From: Streptomyces qaidamensis
GTDB lineage: Bacteria; Actinomycetota; Actinomycetes; Streptomycetales; Streptomycetaceae
DNA: 64,000 bases
Assembly: GCF_001611795.1 (NCBI RefSeq)
Contig: NZ_CP015098.1
Location: forward strand, 2,976,001-3,040,000
Reading direction: 5' to 3'
The position numbers were made by a program, and so were the translations under genes. Positions within the stretch are counted from its first letter, which is position 1. Every line of letters begins with the position of its first letter. A model generated the notes under the pieces. The model saw only the letters and a list, made by a program, of their open reading frames with translations. It had not been told where the DNA came from and ran no database searches. Of the stretch, positions 35,399-43,871 are shown in pieces.

Positions 35399-37027
35399 GT
35401 GCGCGACGTGACCCCCGACGTGCCGGCGCCGCACCGCCGGTCGTTCCTGAAGTACACCGGCGCGCTCGGCGCGACCGCCGCCGTCTCCGCGTCGCTGTCG
35501 GCCTGTTCGTCCGGTCCGCAGTCCACCAACGACACCGGCACCGGCGGTGGCCGGGACCGGACCCTCACCGCGGTGATCGGCTACGGCAACGACGGCAGCT
35601 GGGACCCCACCCAGACGGCGTCCGCGTTCTCCATGGCCGCCAACCACCACATCTACGAGGGCCTGCTGGACACGGACCCGATCTCCCGTGAGCCGTACGC
35701 GGCGCTGGCGACCGAAGTGCCGGGGAATCCGGACAGCACCTCCTGGAAGTTCGCCCTGCGGGCGGGCGCGACGTTCCACGACGGGAAGCCCGTGACCGCC
35801 GACGACGTGGTCTTCGTCTTCGAGCGGATCCTCGACCCGGGCACCCAGACCCTCGCCAAGGGCTTCTTCGCGAGCTGGCTGAAGGAAGTCCGGAAGATCG
35901 ACGCACGGAACGTCGAGCTGGTGCTGAAGTTCCCCTTCCCGGACGGTCTTTCACGGCTGACACTCGCCAAGATCATGCCGAAGCACGTGTTCTCCCGGCC
36001 GGGGGCCTGGGAGGAGGCGATCAAGGGCAAGGCGATCGGCTCGGGGCCGTACCGGCAGACCGCGCACCATCCGAAGTCGAACACGACCTTCGAGGCGTTC
36101 GACGGCTACAACGGCCCCCGCAGGCCCGCCTTCCGGAAGATGAACTGGCTGACGATCGTGGACGCGGCCCCCCGCGTCGCGAAGATCTCGGGGTCGAGCG
36201 CGGGCGCGCAGATCGCGGACAACATCCCGTACGCCAACATCGGGCAGTTGGAGAGCGGCGGGATGGCGGTCGCCGGCGGTGCCGGGATGAACAACCTGTT
36301 CCTGATGTTCAACACCGGGCACAAGCCCTTCGACGACCCGCGCGTGCGCCGGGCCCTGCACTACGCCATCGACACCGAGAAGATGGTCGAGGTCGCCCTC
36401 AAGGGCCACGGCAAGCCCTCCACCTCCTTCCTCGACGAGGCCAACCCGTCCTACCGCCGGGCCAGGACGGTCTACGCCTACGACCCGGACAAGGCGAAGG
36501 CCCTGCTGAAGCAGGCCGGGGTGAAGGGGCTGAGCATCGAGATCCTGGCCGTGAACGTCAGCTGGATCGTCGACTGCCTGCCGACCGTCAAGGCCTCCTG
36601 GGACGCGATCGGAGTGCGGACGACCCTGTCCCCGCAGGAGACCACCGCCGTCTTCACGAAGATGGACCAGAAGCAGGACTACCAGGTCGTGGCCGCCGCC
36701 TCGAACCCCAACCAGTTCGGCCTCGACGCCGACCTGATCATGCACTACAACTACGGGCCCGAGAACCTCTGGATGCAGTACACGCGGTGGGCCTCCGACC
36801 CCGTCGCCCGGCAGCTCTTCAAGGACATGGACCGGGCCACCCGGGAGCCCGACCCGGCGAAGAAGAAGACGATGGTCCAGGACTACATCGACGTCGTCGC
36901 CGAGCAGGCCGTGCTCTACCCGGTCGTCCACAACGAGCTGATGACCGCCTGGAACCCGGAACTGCTCAGCGGCATAAGGGCACAGCCGTACCCGGGCATC
37001 AACCTCCTCCAGGCCAAGTGGGCCTGA
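35399..37027 (+). CDS. ABC transporter substrate-binding lipoprotein, peptide/opine class
   Basis: Family 5 extracytoplasmic solute receptor of 542 residues. The N-terminus has both a twin-arginine motif (HRRSFLKYTGALG) and a lipobox (SLSAC), so it is a Tat-exported lipoprotein. Family features include YEGLLDTDPIS, LRAGATFHDGKPVTADDVVF, the signature-like GSGPYR and DDPRVRRALHYAIDTEKM. Substrates of the class include di/oligopeptides, nickel, opines and sugars. GTG 35399 follows GGAGGAC. It leads an operon of five genes that ends in a DapA-family enzyme, which suggests the cargo is, or yields, a 2-keto acid or amino-sugar acid. Confidence 0.9.
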   Translation: MRDVTPDVPAPHRRSFLKYTGALGATAAVSASLSACSSGPQSTNDTGTGGGRDRTLTAVIGYGNDGSWDPTQTASAFSMAANHHIYEGLLDTDPISREPYAALATEVPGNPDSTSWKFALRAGATFHDGKPVTADDVVFVFERILDPGTQTLAKGFFASWLKEVRKIDARNVELVLKFPFPDGLSRLTLAKIMPKHVFSRPGAWEEAIKGKAIGSGPYRQTAHHPKSNTTFEAFDGYNGPRRPAFRKMNWLTIVDAAPRVAKISGSSAGAQIADNIPYANIGQLESGGMAVAGGAGMNNLFLMFNTGHKPFDDPRVRRALHYAIDTEKMVEVALKGHGKPSTSFLDEANPSYRRARTVYAYDPDKAKALLKQAGVKGLSIEILAVNVSWIVDCLPTVKASWDAIGVRTTLSPQETTAVFTKMDQKQDYQVVAAASNPNQFGLDADLIMHYNYGPENLWMQYTRWASDPVARQLFKDMDRATREPDPAKKKTMVQDYIDVVAEQAVLYPVVHNELMTAWNPELLSGIRAQPYPGINLLQAKWA

Positions 37028-37031
37028 GCGT

Positions 37032-37994
37032 ATGACGGCCGTTCTGCGGATCCTGCTCCGCCGTGTCGTCCTGCTCGTGCCGCTGATGCTCGGCATCGTG
37101 CTGTTCGTGTTCCTGGTGATGCGGTTCTCGGACGTCGACCCGGCGTCCGCGTTCTTCCAGGGCGCCAACCCGACACCCCAGCAGCTGCACGACTTCCGCG
37201 AGGAACACGGCCTGCTGGACCCGCTGCCGGTGCGCTACGCGGACTTCGTCGCCGACCTGCTCCACGGCGACCTCGGCACCAGCGCACTGACCCGGGCGCC
37301 GGTGATCGACCAGGTCACCACCGCGCTGCCGCTCACCCTCCAGCTGACGTTCCTCGGCCTGGGCATCGCGGTCGTGCTGTCCCTCGTGGGCGGGGTGACC
37401 GCGGCGATCCACCGGGACCGGCTGCCCGACCAGATCATCCGGGTCGTGTCGCTGACCGGTGTCGCCGCGCCCGGCTTCTGGCTGGCACTGCTGATGATCC
37501 AGTACCTGGCGGTCGACCTGGGCTGGTTCCCGACCGGCGGCTACATCAACCCGGCGGACTCCTTCACGGGCTGGCTGAAGACCATGACCCTCCCCGCCTT
37601 CGCTCTGTCGCTGCCGGTGGCGGCGCAGCTGACCCGGATCGTGCGGACGGCCGTGGTGGAGGAGCTGGACAGGGACTACGTGCGCACGGCGATCGGCAGC
37701 GGCCTGCCGCCGCGGGTGGTCGTGGGCCGGAACGTGCTGCGCAACGCGCTCATCAACCCGCTCACCGTCCTCGGCCTGCGGGTCGGCTACCTGCTGGGCG
37801 GCGCGGTCGTCATCGAGACGATCTTCTCGCTGCCGGGCATGGGCAAGCTGATGATCGACGCCGTGAAGAACGGCGACCCGGCCGTCGTCCAGGGCGTCGT
37901 GCTGACGACGGCGGCCGGGTTCGTCGTCGTGAACCTCGTCATCGACGTCCTGTACCTGCTGGTCAACCCGCGACTGAGGGACGCAACCCCATGA
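37032..37994 (+). CDS. ABC transporter permease, DppB type
   Basis: Membrane permease of 320 residues. It starts with the DppB N-terminus (ILLRRVVLLVPLMLGIVLFV), has about six helices, and carries the EAA loop: RTAIGSGLPPRVVVGRNVLR. Late motifs ETIFSLPGMGKLM and AVKNGDPAVVQG are typical. It begins four bases after the receptor gene and overlaps the next gene by ATGA. Confidence 0.92.
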   Translation: MTAVLRILLRRVVLLVPLMLGIVLFVFLVMRFSDVDPASAFFQGANPTPQQLHDFREEHGLLDPLPVRYADFVADLLHGDLGTSALTRAPVIDQVTTALPLTLQLTFLGLGIAVVLSLVGGVTAAIHRDRLPDQIIRVVSLTGVAAPGFWLALLMIQYLAVDLGWFPTGGYINPADSFTGWLKTMTLPAFALSLPVAAQLTRIVRTAVVEELDRDYVRTAIGSGLPPRVVVGRNVLRNALINPLTVLGLRVGYLLGGAVVIETIFSLPGMGKLMIDAVKNGDPAVVQGVVLTTAAGFVVVNLVIDVLYLLVNPRLRDATP

Positions 37995-39961
37995 TGACCC
38001 GCAAGAGTCTCACTGCGGCGCTGTCCCGGCCCGGCGTCCGGCTGCGCGGTCTGCGCAGGCTGCCGTTGCTGTCGAAGATCGCCGTCTGCTTCCTGGCGGT
38101 CGTCGTGCTGATGGCGCTGCTGGCGCCGCTGCTCGCCCCGCACGACCCGCTCGACCAGCAGCCGCCGGTGGACGGCACCGGGCATCCGTCCGCCGGGCAC
38201 TGGATGGGCCAGGACAGCCTCGGCCGGGACATCCTCAGCCGGCTGATGTACGGGGCGCGCTGGTCGCTCGCGATCGGGCTCGGCGCGACCGGGCTGGCCC
38301 TGGTGGCCGGAGCGCTGCTCGGGGCGGTCGCGGCGACCTCCCGCAAGGCGGTGGACGAGACGCTGATGCGCTGCCTGGACGTCGTCATGGCGTTCCCGGG
38401 CATCGCGCTGGCCGCCGTGCTGGTGGCGGTGTTCGGCGGCGGCATCACGGTGCTGATCTGCGCGATCGCGTTCCTGTTCACCCCGCCGGTGGCGCGGGTC
38501 GTGCGGGCGAACGTCCTCGACCAGTACGGCGAGGACTATGTGACGGCGGAACGGGTGATCGGCGCCCGCACCCCGCACATCGTGCTGAAGCACGTGGCGG
38601 TCAACTGCGCCGCTCCGGTGCTGGTGTTCTGCACGGTCCAGGTCGCCGAGGCGATCGTCTTCGAGGCGTCGCTGTCCTTCATCGGGGCGGGCGTGCGGCC
38701 GCCCGACCCGTCCTGGGGCAGTGTCATCGCGGACGGCAAGAACATGGTGCTGACCGGCGGCTGGTGGGCGACGGTGTTCCCCGGGCTGCTGATGCTGGTC
38801 ACCGTGCTGTCGCTCAACGTCCTGTCCGAGGGCGTCTCCGACGCGTGGGCGGCCCCGTCCGCCCGGGAGGTGGACGTACCGGAGGACGACGACCGGCTGG
38901 AGGCGCCGCAGCCCGGCGGCGGGGAGGTCGTGCGGCTGCCCGGTCTGGCGGAGGCCGCGCGGCGGTTGCGGGCCCGGGCGCGCCGGCTGTCCCGGGACGG
39001 TCAGCCGGTGCTCGCGGTGGAGAACCTCGCCATCGGCTTCGACGGGCGGCACGGCGGCGTCGACGTCGTGGACGGCATCAGCTTCGAGGTGCACCCCGGC
39101 GAGGTGCTCGGGCTGGTCGGCGAGTCGGGCTGCGGCAAGTCGCTCACCGCCCTGGCGATCATGGGCCTCCAGCCGAAGGGGGCGCGCGTGCGGGGCCAGG
39201 TCCGTTTCCGGCAGCGGGATCTGCTCGCCGAGCCGATGCGGGTGCGCCGCGGGCTGCTCGGCCACGAGATGGCGATGATCTACCAGGACGCGCTGTCGTC
39301 GCTGAACCCGGCGATGACGATCCGCGCCCAGCTGAAGCAGGTCGTGCGGCGCGGTGGGCACCGCGCTCCGGCCGAGCTGCTGACGATGGTCGGGCTCGAC
39401 CCGGAGCGCACCCTGCGCAGTTACCCGCACGAGCTGTCCGGCGGGCAGCGCCAGCGGGTGCTGATCGCGATGGCCCTGTCCCGCGACCCGAAGCTCATCG
39501 TCGCGGACGAGCCGACGACGGCCCTCGACGTGACCGTGCAGGCGCAGGTCATGGAGCTGCTGCTGCGGCTGCGCGAGGAGCTGGGCTTCGCGCTGATCCT
39601 CGTCTCGCACGACCTGGCGCTGGTCGCGGACGTCACCGACCGGGTGGTGGTGATGTACGGCGGGCAGATCGTGGAGACGGGCGTGACCGCCGACCTGGTC
39701 GGGTCCCCGGCGCACCACTACACGCGCGGGCTGCTCGGCAGCGTGCTGTCGCTGGAGTCGGCGCAGGAGCGGATGACGCAGATCAGGGGCGTCGTGCCGT
39801 CCCCGGCCGACTTCCCCGCGGGGTGCCGCTTCGCCGGCCGGTGCCCGCTCGCCACCGGGACCTGCCGTACGACGCCCCCCGGCCTGCTGGGCACGCCGAC
39901 GCACACGGCGGCCTGCCACCACCCCGCGATCGACCTGGTCACCTCGGAGGTCGTGACATGA
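37991..39961 (+). CDS. Fused ABC permease (DppC type) and ATPase (DppD type)
   Basis: One 656-residue polypeptide. Residues 1-290 are a DppC-like permease ([32 protein letters not shown] loop [37 protein letters not shown]). After an acidic, Pro- and Arg-rich linker (about 290-345) comes a DppD-like ATPase with Walker A GESGCGKS, signature [15 protein letters not shown], Walker [14 protein letters not shown]-loop SHDLALV and the C-terminal Cys-containing oligopeptide domain ([15 protein letters not shown]). Most systems encode these as two proteins. GC bias stays in one frame through the junction, so the fusion looks real. ATG 37991 or 37994 may be used. Confidence 0.9.
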   Translation: MMTRKSLTAALSRPGVRLRGLRRLPLLSKIAVCFLAVVVLMALLAPLLAPHDPLDQQPPVDGTGHPSAGHWMGQDSLGRDILSRLMYGARWSLAIGLGATGLALVAGALLGAVAATSRKAVDETLMRCLDVVMAFPGIALAAVLVAVFGGGITVLICAIAFLFTPPVARVVRANVLDQYGEDYVTAERVIGARTPHIVLKHVAVNCAAPVLVFCTVQVAEAIVFEASLSFIGAGVRPPDPSWGSVIADGKNMVLTGGWWATVFPGLLMLVTVLSLNVLSEGVSDAWAAPSAREVDVPEDDDRLEAPQPGGGEVVRLPGLAEAARRLRARARRLSRDGQPVLAVENLAIGFDGRHGGVDVVDGISFEVHPGEVLGLVGESGCGKSLTALAIMGLQPKGARVRGQVRFRQRDLLAEPMRVRRGLLGHEMAMIYQDALSSLNPAMTIRAQLKQVVRRGGHRAPAELLTMVGLDPERTLRSYPHELSGGQRQRVLIAMALSRDPKLIVADEPTTALDVTVQAQVMELLLRLREELGFALILVSHDLALVADVTDRVVVMYGGQIVETGVTADLVGSPAHHYTRGLLGSVLSLESAQERMTQIRGVVPSPADFPAGCRFAGRCPLATGTCRTTPPGLLGTPTHTAACHHPAIDLVTSEVVT

Positions 39962-40977
39962 ACGCCCTGGTGGAGCTTTCCGGCACGCACGTCGTCCACA
40001 AGGCCCGCAGCGGCGGCCTGTTCACCCGCGACCGGGTGTACGCCCTGACCGGTGCGGACCTGGCCATCGCCCCCGGCGAGACGGTCGGCGTGGTCGGCGA
40101 GTCCGGCTGCGGGAAGTCGACGCTGGCCAGGGTGCTGGTCGGGGTGGAGCGGCCGACGCGGGGGTCGGTGTCCTTCCGGGGCAGGGACCTGTGGGAGATG
40201 CCGTCAGCCGAGCGCCGCCGGGCCGTCGGCGGCAGCACCGGCATGATCTTCCAGGACCCCTCGACGGCCCTGAACCGCCGTCTGACCGTCCGGCAGATCC
40301 TGCGGGACCCGCTGGACGTGCACGACCGGGGCACTCGCACGCAACGTGAGGAGAGAGTCAGGGAGTTGATGTCCCTGGTCGGCCTCCCCCGGGCCCTCGC
40401 CGACGCCCTGCCGGGGCAGCTGTCGGGCGGGCAGCGCCAGCGCGTGGCGATCGCCCGGGCACTGGCGCTGGACCCGGACCTGGTCGTGGCGGACGAGCCG
40501 ACGAGCGCCCTGGACGTGTCGGTCCGGGCGCAGATCCTCAACCTGCTGCTGGACCTGAAGGAACGCCTGGGCCTGGCCCTGGTGTTCGTCTCGCACGACA
40601 TCCAGACGGTACGGCGGATGAGCGACCGTGTGATCACCATGTACCTGGGCCGGATCGTGGAGGAGACCCCGGCCGCCCTGGTCACCGACCGGGCCCGGCA
40701 CCCGTACACCCGGGCCCTGTTCTCCGCCACGCCCGGCCTGCTCGACCCGGTGGACCCGATCCCGCTGGCGGGCCCGGTCCCGTCGGCGACCCGTCCGCCG
40801 AGCGGCTGCCCGTTCCGCACCCGCTGCTGGAAGGCGGACGGGACGTGCGCGGAGCAGATGCCGGGTTTCTCCGCCGCGTCGGCGCCCGCGCACCGCTTCC
40901 GCTGCCACCATCCTGTCCGGGAGGACGAGTCGACCCGTGATCTCGTCCACCGGCGCGATCCGATGGAGGCCTCATGA
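39958..40977 (+). CDS. ABC transporter ATPase, DppF type
   Basis: The second ATPase of the importer, 339 residues. Walker [17 protein letters not shown], signature [15 protein letters not shown], Walker B LVVADEPTSALDVS, H-loop SHDIQTV, and C-terminal Cys cluster GCPFRTRCWKADGTC typical of DppF/OppF. ATG 39958 follows GGAGG and overlaps the fused gene; its stop overlaps the following aldolase gene by ATGA, so all five genes are translationally linked. Confidence 0.93.
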   Translation: MNALVELSGTHVVHKARSGGLFTRDRVYALTGADLAIAPGETVGVVGESGCGKSTLARVLVGVERPTRGSVSFRGRDLWEMPSAERRRAVGGSTGMIFQDPSTALNRRLTVRQILRDPLDVHDRGTRTQREERVRELMSLVGLPRALADALPGQLSGGQRQRVAIARALALDPDLVVADEPTSALDVSVRAQILNLLLDLKERLGLALVFVSHDIQTVRRMSDRVITMYLGRIVEETPAALVTDRARHPYTRALFSATPGLLDPVDPIPLAGPVPSATRPPSGCPFRTRCWKADGTCAEQMPGFSAASAPAHRFRCHHPVREDESTRDLVHRRDPMEAS

Positions 40978-41906
40978 CGTTCACCCCGCTGACCGGTGTC
41001 ATCCCGCCCGTGTGCACGCCCCTGACACCGGACGGCGAGGTGGACGTCCGCTCGCTGATCGGGCTCGTCGACCATCTGGTGGCCGGCGGGGTGCACGGGC
41101 TGTTCGTGCTCGGCTCGACCTCGGAGGCCGCGTTCCTGCCGGACCGGCAGCGCCGGCTGGTCGTCGAGTCGGTGACCGGGCACCTGGGCGGGCAGCTTCC
41201 GGTGCTGGCCGGGGCGATCGACATGACGACACCCCGGGTCCTGGACCACGTGGCGTCGGTGACGGCGGCGGGCGCGGACGCGGTCGTCGTCACCGCCCCG
41301 TTCTACACCCGCACCCACCCGGCGGAGATCGCCCGCCACTACCGCGCGGTCGCCGCGGCGAGCCCGGTCCCGGTGATCGCCTACGACCTTCCCGTCGCCG
41401 TCCACACGAAGCTGCCGGCCGACGTGGTGCTGGAGCTGGCCGCGGACGGCGTGGTGGCCGGGCTCAAGGACTCCAGCGGCGATCTGGCCGCGTTCCGCCA
41501 GGTCGTGACCGGCGTGCGGGAACGCCGGGGCATCACCGGCTTCAGCGCCCTGACCGGTTCCGAGCTGATCGTCGACGCGGCCCTCGCGATCGGCGCGGAC
41601 GGCACGGTGCCCGGCCTCGGCAACGTCGATCCGCACGGCTACGTCCGCCTGGACGGCCTGTGCCGCGCCGGGGAATGGGACGAGGCCCGTGCCGAACAGG
41701 AGCGCCTGTGCGCCCTGTTCGGCATGGTGAGCGTCGGCGACCCGGCCCGGATGGGCCCGAACTCCTCGGCGATCGGCGCCTTCAAGGCGGCGCTGCACCT
41801 GCGCGGCGTGATCGCCTGCCCGGCGACTGCGGAACCACAGATCCCGCTGTCGCCGGACGAGGTGGAACAGGTGGGCAAGTACCTGGCGGCTGCGGGTCTG
41901 CTGTAG
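40974..41906 (+). CDS. DapA-family (dihydrodipicolinate synthase/N-acetylneuraminate lyase) enzyme
   Basis: A 310-residue class I aldolase-type TIM barrel. It shows VIPPVCTPLTPDGEVDV, the GSTSEAAFL pyruvate-binding loop (GxTGE in most relatives), Tyr in VIAYDLP and Schiff-base Lys in VAGLKDSSGD. It overlaps the importer ATPase gene, so it probably cleaves or forms the imported compound inside the cell; sialic acid, a 2-keto-3-deoxy acid or a hydroxyproline derivative are candidates. A true housekeeping dapA would not normally sit in such an operon. Confidence 0.88.
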   Translation: MTFTPLTGVIPPVCTPLTPDGEVDVRSLIGLVDHLVAGGVHGLFVLGSTSEAAFLPDRQRRLVVESVTGHLGGQLPVLAGAIDMTTPRVLDHVASVTAAGADAVVVTAPFYTRTHPAEIARHYRAVAAASPVPVIAYDLPVAVHTKLPADVVLELAADGVVAGLKDSSGDLAAFRQVVTGVRERRGITGFSALTGSELIVDAALAIGADGTVPGLGNVDPHGYVRLDGLCRAGEWDEARAEQERLCALFGMVSVGDPARMGPNSSAIGAFKAALHLRGVIACPATAEPQIPLSPDEVEQVGKYLAAAGLL

Positions 41907-41920
41907 AGCCCGCCCACCCG

Positions 41921-42583
41921 TCAGACGCTGCCCGGTGTCACCAGGCCCGACTCGTAGGCGACGATGACCAGCTGGGCCCGGTCCCGTGCCGCCAGTTTGC
42001 CCATGATGCGGCTGACGTGGGTTTTCGCGGTGAGCGGGCTCAGGCCCAGCGCGTCGGCGATCTCCGTGTTGTTGAGGCCGCGCGCGACCAGCGCGAGCAC
42101 CTCCCGCTCCCGGCCCGACAGGCACTCGGGCCCGCCGGTCTCCGGCGCGGAGGGGCTGCGCAGGAACCGCTCGATCAGCCGTGCCGTGGGCCCGGGGGAC
42201 AGCAGGGAGTCGCCGGCCGCGACCGTGCGGATGGCGTCGAGGAGTTCGGCCGGCCTGGTGTCCTTGACCAGGAACCCGGAGGCGCCGGCGCGCAGCGCGT
42301 CGACGATGTTCTCGTCGGTGTCGTACGTGGTGAGGACGAGCACCCGGACGTCCGCGAGGTCCTCGTCGGCGGCGATGAGCCGGGTCGCCTCGATGCCGTC
42401 CAGGTCGGGCATGCGGATGTCCATCACCACCAGGTCGGCGCCTGCGCCGCGGGCCAGTTCCACGGCCTGCCGGCCGGTGGCGGCCTGGCCGACGACCTCC
42501 ATGTCCCGGGCAGACTCCACGAGCATCGCGAACGCCTCCCGCACCAGGGTCTGATCGTCCGCGAGCAGCACCCGTATGGTCAT
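41921..42583 (-). CDS. NarL/LuxR-family response regulator
   Basis: Transcription factor of 220 residues. Receiver domain: RVLLADDQTLVREAFAML, phospho-acceptor Asp in DLVVMDIRMPDLDG, conserved Lys in GFLVKDTRPAEL. The C-terminal LuxR helix-turn-helix is seen in LSGREREVLALVARGLNN and LSPLTAKTHVSRIMGKL. It overlaps the kinase gene by ATGA and should be phosphorylated by it. It converges on the DapA-family gene with a 14-base gap. Confidence 0.94.
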   Translation of the reverse strand: MTIRVLLADDQTLVREAFAMLVESARDMEVVGQAATGRQAVELARGAGADLVVMDIRMPDLDGIEATRLIAADEDLADVRVLVLTTYDTDENIVDALRAGASGFLVKDTRPAELLDAIRTVAAGDSLLSPGPTARLIERFLRSPSAPETGGPECLSGREREVLALVARGLNNTEIADALGLSPLTAKTHVSRIMGKLAARDRAQLVIVAYESGLVTPGSV

Positions 42584-43821
42584 CCGTCCCTCTCCCCCGT
42601 CGTGGTCAGCGGCAGGACCGCGGTGACCTCGAACCCGCCCCCGGTACGCGGTCCGGCGTCGAGTGTGCCACCGACGCTGCGGGCCCGCTCCCGCATTCCG
42701 ACGAGCCCGAAGCCCGGTGTGCCGCCCTGGCCCGGGCCGGTGCCGCCGTCGCGGACCGACAGATGCAAGGCGCCCTGCCGCTCCGCCAGTTCGACGCGGA
42801 CGGCCGGTTCGGGCCCCGCGTGCCGTACCGCGTTCGTCAGGGCCTCCTGCACGATGCGGTAGGCGGCGGCGCCCACGGCGGGCGGTGCCTGCCGTATCCG
42901 TACGGTCTGCTCGACCCGGGCACCGGCGAGCCGCGCGGCCTCCGCCAGGTCGGGCAGTCCGTCGAGGCCGGGCAGCGGGCCGCGGGCCTCCGGGGAGTCG
43001 TGCTCGCGCAGCACCTCCAGCGTGGTGCGGAGTTCACCGCGGGCGCTGCGGCAGGTCTCGGCGATGTCGTCGAGGGCCTTGGCGACCGTCTCCCGGTCGA
43101 GCCGCTCGGGGTCGGCCGACAGGACGTGGGCGGCGACGGAGGTCTGCACGCCGATGAGGGTGATGCTGTGGGCCAGCAGGTCGTGCAGGTCCCTGGCGAT
43201 CCGCAGCCGCTCCTCGGCGACGCGCCGCCGGGCCTCCTCCTCGCGGGTGCGTTCGGCGCGTTCGGCGCGTCCCACGATGGAGGCGACGTACTGACGGTAG
43301 AAGCGCACGTCGACTCCGCAGAACAGCGCGGCGACGACCCAGCCGGACGCTTTCAGCAATCCCAGGGCCTCGTGGGCGCTGATGGTGAGCATCACGCTCA
43401 CCGCCAAGGCGATGACACCGATGCCGACCAGGACGGTGCGCAGCGGCCGGCCGGTGACGGCGACGGTGTAGAGGGCGACGTAGGCGGCCTGGGTGGCCGC
43501 CGTGTGCGTGTAGTCGAGGAAGTGGTAGGGGAAGACACAGGCGATCACGGCGAGCAGGACGGGCACCGGACGGCGGCGGCGCCACACGAGCGGCACGTGG
43601 GAGACGAGCAGCAGGGCCCAGCCGAGCGCGTCGGGCCTGCGGCCGTCGTCGACCGTGAGCGCGAGGACGGCGGAGAAGCCGGCGACGAGGAGGGCGAGGA
43701 CCGCGTCGTTTCGGAGGGCGTTCGGGGCGGTCAGCGGATCGCGGTTGACCGCGGCCATGATCCGCTCCGCGGGACGCGACCAGGCCGCCGTCGTGGTGGT
43801 GGGTGCCTGCACAGGCGTCAT
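42580..43821 (-). CDS. NarL-type sensor histidine kinase
   Basis: Membrane kinase of about 413 residues. Five or so N-terminal helices (for example ALGWALLLVSHVPLVW and TVLVGIGVIALAVSVMLTI) without a sizeable outer domain suggest sensing within the membrane. The HisKA_3 box is RIARDLHDLLAHSITLIGV, the N-box is VQEALTNAVRHAG and the G-box region is GFGLVGMRERARSVGG. ATG 43821 is chosen as the first Met after a hairpin at 43835-43862. The partner regulator follows directly. The MMPL gene lies just upstream and may be its target. Confidence 0.9.
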   Translation of the reverse strand: MTPVQAPTTTTAAWSRPAERIMAAVNRDPLTAPNALRNDAVLALLVAGFSAVLALTVDDGRRPDALGWALLLVSHVPLVWRRRRPVPVLLAVIACVFPYHFLDYTHTAATQAAYVALYTVAVTGRPLRTVLVGIGVIALAVSVMLTISAHEALGLLKASGWVVAALFCGVDVRFYRQYVASIVGRAERAERTREEEARRRVAEERLRIARDLHDLLAHSITLIGVQTSVAAHVLSADPERLDRETVAKALDDIAETCRSARGELRTTLEVLREHDSPEARGPLPGLDGLPDLAEAARLAGARVEQTVRIRQAPPAVGAAAYRIVQEALTNAVRHAGPEPAVRVELAERQGALHLSVRDGGTGPGQGGTPGFGLVGMRERARSVGGTLDAGPRTGGGFEVTAVLPLTTTGERDG

Positions 43822-43834
43822 CCTCGGCGAGGAA

Positions 43835-43862
43835 GGCGTCCCTCCGGGAGAGGAGGGACGCC
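43835..43862 (-). terminator. Hairpin between the MMPL gene and the kinase gene
   Basis: A perfect 11-bp inverted repeat (GGCGTCCCTCC and complement) with a 6-base loop begins 10 bases after the MMPL stop and ends 14 bases before the kinase start. It would stop MMPL transcripts or reduce read-through into the kinase genes. Confidence 0.65.
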
Positions 43863-43871
43863 GTCGGTCGG

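Noticed and set aside
37991..39961. Permease-ATPase fusion as a possible sequencing artefact
   Set aside because: Third-position GC bias stays in one frame across the linker and the linker is of credible composition, so a true fusion is kept as the call.
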